Source: Lysobacteraceae bacterium
GTDB lineage: Bacteria; Pseudomonadota; Gammaproteobacteria; Xanthomonadales; Xanthomonadaceae
Length of the DNA stretch: 12,064 nt
NCBI GenBank assembly: GCA_003449195.1
Contig: DMID01000268.1
Span: forward strand, 1-12,064
Reading direction: 5' to 3'
Shown: piece after piece, positions 8,096-12,064 of the stretch
Position numbering within the stretch: the stretch's first letter is position 1
Layout: the number at the start of each line of letters is the position of its first letter
Made by a program: the position numbers and the translations under genes
Notes under the pieces: model-generated
Databases searched by the model: none
What the model was told of the DNA's origin: nothing
Seen by the model: only the letters and a program-made list of their open reading frames with translations

Positions 8096-9275
8096 ATTGC
8101 AGGTTCGATTGCGTGTCCGCCCACAGCGAGCGGTAGATGTCGATGATTTCCTCCGCGCTCGGCACGCGCGGGTTGTTGCCCGGCGATCCCGAGGCGAGCG
8201 CCTGCTCGGCCATGGTCGGCAGCAGCGAGAAGAAACGTTCTTCGCCGGTACCGAATTCGGCCAGCGTGGGCACCTGCAGCTCGGCGTTGATGGCGTACAG
8301 GAAGTCGATCAGCTTGCGGTTGGCCACGTCATCGTCATCGTGCGTATCCGCCGCGCCGATGAAGCGCGCGCATTCGGCATAACGCTCGAATGCCGCCGGC
8401 AGCGACCACTGCGTTACCGCCGGCAACAGCATCGCGTTGGACAAGCCGTGCGGCACGTGGAAGAACGCGCCGATCGGCCGGCTCATGCCATGTACCAGCG
8501 CCACCGAAGCATTGGAGAACGCGATGCCGGCCAGGGTGGCGCCGAGCATCATCGCCTCGCGCGCGGGCCTGTCGCTGCCGTCGCGGTAGGCGCGGCGCAG
8601 GTGCGGGCCGATCAGGCGCATCGCGGCGATGGCCTGGCTGTCGCTGTACGGGCTGGCCTTGCGGCTGACATAGGCCTCCATCGCATGCGTGAGCGCATCG
8701 ATGCCGGTGTCGGCGGTGGTGCGCGGCGGCACGCTGACGGTGAGGTTGTAGTCCACCAGCGCCGCCACCGGCATGAAGCCCAGGCCGACGCACAGCAGCT
8801 TCTCGTCCCTGGCCTCGTCGGTGATGATGGTGAACCGGGTGCACTCCGAGCCGGTGCCGGCGGTGGTCGGGATGGCGATGATCGGCAGGCCGGGCTCGTT
8901 GACCTGACGCGGGAACTTGTAGTCGCGCACCGTGCCGCCATGCTTGCCGAGGATGGCGATGGCCTTGGCGCTGTCGATCGGGCTGCCGCCGCCCAGCGCG
9001 ATGATCGCGTCGTAGTTGCCGCCGCGCACCTTGTCCACGCCCGCCACGATGGAAGCATCGGTGGGTTCGGGCACCGTGTCGTCGAACACGTCGCAAGCCA
9101 TCCCAGCCTGCGCCAAGGCCTGCTGCACCGTGGCCGCATAGCCGAGCTTGACCATCATCTTGTCGGTCACCAGCAACGGGCGCGAGCACCCGAGCTGGGC
9201 CAGCACTTCGCCCGCCTTATGGCTGGCATCGGCCCCGACGTGCATCACGCGGGGCAGCACCACTTGTACCGACAT
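8094..9275 (-). CDS. Iron-containing (group III) alcohol dehydrogenase
   Basis: A 393-residue NAD(P)-dependent, metal-containing alcohol dehydrogenase of the DhaT/FucO type. The N-terminal nucleotide-binding domain has GGGSPIDSAKA (95-105) and PTTAGTGSE (136-144). The C-terminal helical domain carries the four metal ligands D193, H197 (DALTHAMEAY), H262 (VHGMSRPIG) and H276 (HVPHGLSNAMLLP), at nearly the same positions as in E. coli FucO. The start at 9275 is set by GGAGGG 4 nt upstream; the frame stays open to 9509 but runs through the promoter region. It is the first gene of the operon with mmsA and divergent from an MHS transporter. Given its partner, the likely job is to oxidise a hydroxy-acid (3-hydroxypropionate or 3-hydroxyisobutyrate) to the semialdehyde MmsA uses, like DddB next to DddC. 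The substrate is inferred from context alone; a simple alcohol or diol is possible. Confidence 0.93.
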   Translation of the reverse strand: MSVQVVLPRVMHVGADASHKAGEVLAQLGCSRPLLVTDKMMVKLGYAATVQQALAQAGMACDVFDDTVPEPTDASIVAGVDKVRGGNYDAIIALGGGSPIDSAKAIAILGKHGGTVRDYKFPRQVNEPGLPIIAIPTTAGTGSECTRFTIITDEARDEKLLCVGLGFMPVAALVDYNLTVSVPPRTTADTGIDALTHAMEAYVSRKASPYSDSQAIAAMRLIGPHLRRAYRDGSDRPAREAMMLGATLAGIAFSNASVALVHGMSRPIGAFFHVPHGLSNAMLLPAVTQWSLPAAFERYAECARFIGAADTHDDDDVANRKLIDFLYAINAELQVPTLAEFGTGEERFFSLLPTMAEQALASGSPGNNPRVPSAEEIIDIYRSLWADTQSNLQ

Positions 9276-9279
9276 CGCA

Positions 9280-9285
9280 CCCTCC
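9280..9285 (-). promoter_or_regulatory. Shine-Dalgarno of the Fe-ADH
   Basis: GGAGGG ends 4 nt before the ATG at 9275. The alternative in-frame ATG at 9285-9287 has no such site, so 9275 is preferred as the start. Confidence 0.7.
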
Positions 9286-9292
9286 ATCAAGG

Positions 9293-9329
9293 AATCAATA
9301 TTTCGATACGAAATGTATCGTTTTTGATT
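9293..9329. promoter_or_regulatory. Palindromic site 1, putative operator upstream of Fe-ADH
   Basis: CGATAC (9304-9309) and GTATCG (9315-9320) form an inverted repeat around GAAAT. Flanking AATCAA (9293-9298) and TTGATT (9324-9329) are also inverted, though set off from the core by unequal distances. The core lies 29 nt before the Fe-ADH ATG, where it would overlap the promoter or the start of the transcript. In the plus orientation it shares CGATA-N7-TATCGTTTT with site 2 at 9442-9476; 17 of 21 aligned bases are identical. It probably binds a dimeric regulator, the nearby IclR-family protein being the obvious candidate. Confidence 0.65.
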
Positions 9330-9422
9330 AGTCATGGAATACGACTTTAGACTCAGCTGCATCGCAGCATTTCCCTGTCGAATACAAGCCTCCATCAGCG
9401 GACTTGACCGGCCTGTCGCCTT

Positions 9423-9451
9423 TTGTCGTATGGACGATGTTTTTTCATAAC
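9423..9451 (+). promoter_or_regulatory. Candidate promoter of the MHS transporter (weak)
   Basis: TTGTCG (9423-9428) and CATAAC (9446-9451) each match the sigma-70 consensus at 4 of 6 positions with a 17-bp spacer. Transcription would start near 9458, inside palindrome site 2, so a bound regulator would cover the -10 region. An alternative -35, TTGACC (9404-9409, 5 of 6), has only a poor -10 (TCGTAT at 9426-9431). No clear pair is visible for the minus-strand operon. Confidence 0.3.
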
Positions 9452-9476
9452 GATAGAAATCGTATCGTTTTGAAAA
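9442..9476. promoter_or_regulatory. Palindromic site 2, putative operator upstream of transporter
   Basis: Arms of 14 nt, TTTTCATAACGATA (9442-9455) and TATCGTTTTGAAAA (9463-9476), are complementary at 13 of 14 positions around a 7-nt centre, GAAATCG. This is the most extensive palindrome in the window outside the terminator hairpins. Its AT-rich arms and lack of a following T-run make a DNA operator more likely than a terminator. It ends 49 nt before the transporter ATG, and its centre is exactly 147 bp from that of site 1. Confidence 0.7.
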
Positions 9477-9514
9477 CTCCGGCATGCCGGACCGTATCCG
9501 AAGCTGCACTCATT

Positions 9515-9520
9515 GGAGGG
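9515..9520 (+). promoter_or_regulatory. Shine-Dalgarno of the MHS transporter
   Basis: GGAGGG lies 5 nt before the ATG at 9526 and sets the start. The ATG at 9521 directly after it is in another frame, and the in-frame ATG at 9484 has no comparable site. Confidence 0.8.
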
Positions 9521-9525
9521 ATGAA

Positions 9526-11187
9526 ATGGCTTCCACCACCCCCGCGGCCCTGTCCGCAACCCCGCTGAGCACCGGGCACCGGCGCGTGATCATCGCGTCG
9601 AGCCTGGGCACCGTGTTCGAGTGGTACGACTTTTTCCTGTATGGCTCGCTGGCGGCCAACATCGCCCACCAGTTCTTCAGCGGCGTCAACGAAACCACCG
9701 GCTTCATCTTCACCCTGCTGGCCTTTGCGGCCGGCTTCTTCGTGCGGCCGTTCGGCGCGGCCTTGTTCGGCAGCCTCGGCGACCGCATCGGCCGCAAGTA
9801 CACCTTCCTGGTCACGATCCTGATCATGGGTCTGTCCACCTTCCTGGTGGGCGTGCTGCCCAGCTATGCCAGCATCGGCATCACCGCGCCGATCATCCTG
9901 ATCGCCCTGCGCATGCTGCAGGGCCTGGCGCTGGGCGGCGAATACGGCGGCGCGGCCACCTACGTGGCCGAGCATGCCCCGCACGGCAAGCGCGGCTACT
10001 TCACCAGCTACATCCAGACCACCGCCACGGTGGGCCTGTTCCTGTCGCTGCTGGTGATCCTGGCCTGCCGCTTCAGCCTGGGCAACGAGGCCTTCGACGA
10101 CTGGGGCTGGCGCATCCCGTTCATCGTCTCGATCGTGCTGCTCGGCGTATCGGTGTGGATCCGCATGCAGTTGCACGAGTCGCCGCTGTTCCTGCAGATG
10201 AAGGACGAAGGCCGCACCTCGAAGACGCCGTTCCGCGACAGCTTCAAGGGCGGCAATGCCAAGCGCATGCTGCTGGCGCTGTTTGCCGGCTCATCGGGCG
10301 AAGCCGTGGTCTGGTACACGGGCCAGTTCTACGCACTGTTCTTCATGACCAAGTCGCTCAACATCGACGGCACCACCGCCAACCTGCTGCTGGCGGGCGC
10401 GTTGGCACTGGCCTGCCCGTTCTTCATCTTCATGGGCTGGCTGTCCGACCGCATCGGCCGCAAGGCGGTGATGCTGGGCGGTTTCGCGCTGGCAGTGTTC
10501 ACCTTCTTCCCGCTGTTCAAGGCACTCACCCACTACGGCAACCCGGCCATCGAGGAGGCCCGCGCCAGCTCGCCGGCAGTGGTGCTGGCCGACCCGGCCA
10601 CCTGCAGCTTCCAGTTCGATCCGGTGGGCGTGCGCAAGTTCACCAGCTCCTGCGACGTGGCCACCGCCGCGCTGACCAAGGCCGGCGTGCCGTACGACGT
10701 CAAGCCTGCCGCAGCGGGCACGCTGGCCAAGGTGATGGTGGGCAACATGCGCCTGGAGTCCTACGAGGCCACCGGCCTGTCCAAGGACGATGCCAAGAGC
10801 AAGGGCGACGCATTTACTGGCGCACTGAAAACCGCGCTGACCGATGCCGGCTACCCGGCCAAGGCCGACCCGGAGCGCATCAACAAGCCGATGATGGTGC
10901 TGGTGCTCTTCATCCTCGCCATCTACGTGACGATGGTCTACGCGCCGCTGGCCGCGCTGCTGGTGGAACTGTTCCCCACCCACATCCGCTACACCTCGAT
11001 GTCGCTGCCGTATCACATCGGCAACGGTTGGTTCGGCGGTTTCCTCCCGGCCATCTCCTTCGGCCTGGTGGCCGCCACCGGCGACATCTACAAGGGGCTG
11101 TGGTACCCGATCATCATCGCCGCGATCAACCTGGTGGTCGGCCTGTTGTTCCTGCGCGAGACCAAGGACGTGGACATCTCGAAATAA
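9526..11187 (+). CDS. MHS-family metabolite:proton symporter (MFS) with large loop
   Basis: A 553-residue inner-membrane MFS transporter of the metabolite:H+ symporter group, relatives of ProP, KgtP and ShiA that take up carboxylates and similar solutes. Marks are SSLGTVFEWYDFFLYG at about 24-39 (TM1), GSLGDRIGRK in loop 2-3, LGGEYGGAATYVAEHAP in TM4, and GWLSDRIGRKAVM in loop 8-9. The usual length is about 430-500 residues. The excess is a soluble stretch at about 336-454, between predicted TM9 and TM10 and so on the periplasmic side, with two cysteines (C360, C376). TM10-12 follow from PMMVLVLFILAIYVTMVYAP. It is divergent from the Fe-ADH/mmsA operon, with a palindrome just upstream. Import of the substrate of that pathway is the likely role; the substrate itself cannot be read from the sequence. 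Confidence 0.92.
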   Translation: MASTTPAALSATPLSTGHRRVIIASSLGTVFEWYDFFLYGSLAANIAHQFFSGVNETTGFIFTLLAFAAGFFVRPFGAALFGSLGDRIGRKYTFLVTILIMGLSTFLVGVLPSYASIGITAPIILIALRMLQGLALGGEYGGAATYVAEHAPHGKRGYFTSYIQTTATVGLFLSLLVILACRFSLGNEAFDDWGWRIPFIVSIVLLGVSVWIRMQLHESPLFLQMKDEGRTSKTPFRDSFKGGNAKRMLLALFAGSSGEAVVWYTGQFYALFFMTKSLNIDGTTANLLLAGALALACPFFIFMGWLSDRIGRKAVMLGGFALAVFTFFPLFKALTHYGNPAIEEARASSPAVVLADPATCSFQFDPVGVRKFTSSCDVATAALTKAGVPYDVKPAAAGTLAKVMVGNMRLESYEATGLSKDDAKSKGDAFTGALKTALTDAGYPAKADPERINKPMMVLVLFILAIYVTMVYAPLAALLVELFPTHIRYTSMSLPYHIGNGWFGGFLPAISFGLVAATGDIYKGLWYPIIIAAINLVVGLLFLRETKDVDISK

Positions 11188-11208
11188 TCCGCCAGCGCGC
11201 GCGGAGAC

Positions 11209-11238
11209 AAAGGCCGGCGGGGAACCGCCGGCCTTTTC
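11209..11238 (+). terminator. Rho-independent terminator of the MHS transporter
   Basis: A perfect 12-bp stem, AAAGGCCGGCGG (11209-11220) with CCGCCGGCCTTT (11225-11236), is closed by a GGAA loop and runs into TTTTCCTGTTTT. It lies 21 nt past the transporter stop. The remaining gap to 11378 shows no gene and no clear second terminator for the opposite-strand DUF455 gene. Confidence 0.88.
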
Positions 11239-11378
11239 CTGTTTTGCGGAACTGCGACGAAAAGGAATCCACGCCAGCCGGCATCACTTCACCGGCAGGA
11301 CATCAGCGGCGCAATGGCGGGCGAAACGCGCGGCCCCATCGCAGCCAAGGCCCGCCATGCAGGCTTGAGACCGGCCGC

Positions 11379-12064
11379 TCAGGACGCGGCATGCTCCTCG
11401 CTGGCACGTTGCAAGGCCTCGATCTCCTCGGCATCGAAGCCGGCCAGCAGCCGCGCCTGCAGGTTGAACGGGCCATGCAGGTAGCCGCCGGCGTAGTCGG
11501 CCAGCAGTTCGCGGAAGCGCCGGCGCGGCTCGATGCCGCGTTGCGCGCAGTGCCAGTGGTACCAGCGCGAGCCGGCGGCGACGTGCCCGACCTCCTCGTC
11601 GAGGATGATCTCCAGAATCCTCGCCGTCTTCTCGTCGCCCAGCGCACGCAGCTTGACGATCATGCCCGGCGTTACGTCCAGCCCGCGCGCCTCCAGCACA
11701 CGCGGCACCAGCGCCATCCGCGCCAAGCCGTCGTGCGCGGTCTTCTCGCACATCTCCCACAGGCCGTTGTGGGCCGGAAAATCGCCGTATTCGTGGCCGA
11801 ACTCGCGCAGCCGGTCGCGCAGCAGCAGGAAGTGGCGCGATTCGTCCGCGGCCACGCCCACCCAATCGGCATGGAAATCCGCCGGCATGTCGCGGAAGCG
11901 ATACACCGCGTCCCAGCCCAGGTCGATGGCATTCAGTTCGATGTGGGCGATGGCATGCAGGAACGCCGCGCGACCCTCGTCGCTGCCGAGGCCGCGTCGC
12001 GGCAGTTCGCGTGGATGCACCAGCTGCAAGCGCGCCGGTCGGCCCGGCATGCGGATCGGCTCCG
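11379..12064 (-). CDS. DUF455 ferritin-like protein, 5'-truncated by window edge
   Basis: This is the C-terminal part of a ferritin-like four-helix-bundle protein of the DUF455 family. About 228 codons are visible; the frame continues upstream past the Met at 12050 (EPIR-MPGRPARLQLV), so the true start is outside the window. Counting from that Met, likely di-iron ligands fall in the expected order: E38 (AHIELNAID), E70 and H73 (DESRHF), a helix-3 Glu, perhaps E120 (PRVLEARG), and E153 and H156 (DEEVGHV). This repeated E/ExxH pattern resembles MiaE-like or rubrerythrin-like di-iron proteins. It points to an oxidative or iron-handling role, but no reaction is established for the family that I know of. 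It is convergent with the MHS transporter and nothing ties it to the catabolic module. Confidence 0.88.
   Translation of the reverse strand, partial: EPIRMPGRPARLQLVHPRELPRRGLGSDEGRAAFLHAIAHIELNAIDLGWDAVYRFRDMPADFHADWVGVAADESRHFLLLRDRLREFGHEYGDFPAHNGLWEMCEKTAHDGLARMALVPRVLEARGLDVTPGMIVKLRALGDEKTARILEIILDEEVGHVAAGSRWYHWHCAQRGIEPRRRFRELLADYAGGYLHGPFNLQARLLAGFDAEEIEALQRASEEHAAS

Noticed and set aside
8097..9350. A 417-codon plus-strand open frame opposite the Fe-ADH
   Set aside because: It is the antisense of a gene with all metal ligands in place, has low-complexity His/Arg/Ala composition, and lacks a ribosome-binding site.
9356..9368. GCTGC-ATC-GCAGC inverted repeat in the divergent promoter
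   Set aside because: The arms are only 5 bp, do not resemble the two CGATA sites, and are expected by chance in this composition.
9293..9476. Possible attachment site or transposon-end inverted repeats
   Set aside because: No integrase or transposase is nearby, no target duplication is seen, and the two elements lie within a promoter region between related catabolic genes. An operator role is simpler.
9276..9509. A 78-residue N-terminal extension of the Fe-ADH in frame with it
   Set aside because: It would start outside the strong GGAGGG-ATG, has no counterpart in the family, and would run through both palindromes and the divergent promoter.

Overview
The window is GC-rich (roughly two thirds G+C by eye), gene-dense and ordinary in codon use. 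The chromosomal dnaE and accA genes, a DUF455 ferritin-like gene and the protein sequences point to a gammaproteobacterium. The order Lysobacterales/Xanthomonadales (Rhodanobacteraceae or Xanthomonadaceae) is my best guess, but this is an impression from sequence style and not a database match. I saw no tRNA, rRNA, CRISPR array, insertion sequence or phage gene.

Region 1 (1-5536) is housekeeping. It holds the 3' five-sixths of dnaE (+), a secreted M19 dipeptidase (-) and accA (+). In many gammaproteobacteria dnaE and accA are direct neighbours; here an opposite-strand dipeptidase lies between them. A 12-bp perfect hairpin separates the convergent dnaE and dipeptidase ends, and a good intrinsic terminator follows accA.

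Region 2 (5611-11238) looks like a self-contained carboxylate-catabolism module. An IclR-family regulator (+) faces a two-gene minus-strand operon: an iron-containing alcohol dehydrogenase followed by mmsA, a CoA-acylating (methyl)malonate-semialdehyde dehydrogenase. Divergent from the operon is a 553-residue MHS-family proton symporter (+). The reading that fits best is uptake of a hydroxy-acid, oxidation of its hydroxyl to a semialdehyde by the Fe-dehydrogenase, then oxidative decarboxylation to an acyl-CoA by MmsA. The Fe-ADH + MmsA pairing recalls the DddB + DddC pair associated with dimethylsulfoniopropionate/3-hydroxypropionate catabolism, so 3-hydroxypropionate is my leading substrate hypothesis and 3-hydroxyisobutyrate or a related diol the alternatives. 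The 250-bp divergent promoter region carries two related inverted repeats (CGATA-N7-TATCG core) exactly 147 bp apart, one before each divergent gene. They are probably operators of the cluster's regulator.

Region 3 (11379-12064) is the 3' part of a DUF455 ferritin-like protein (-), cut by the window edge.

The most interesting items are the paired palindromes, the Fe-ADH/MmsA/MHS/IclR module, and the roughly 119-residue periplasmic insertion in the transporter. All genes belong to known families; I found nothing that is clearly a wholly new system.
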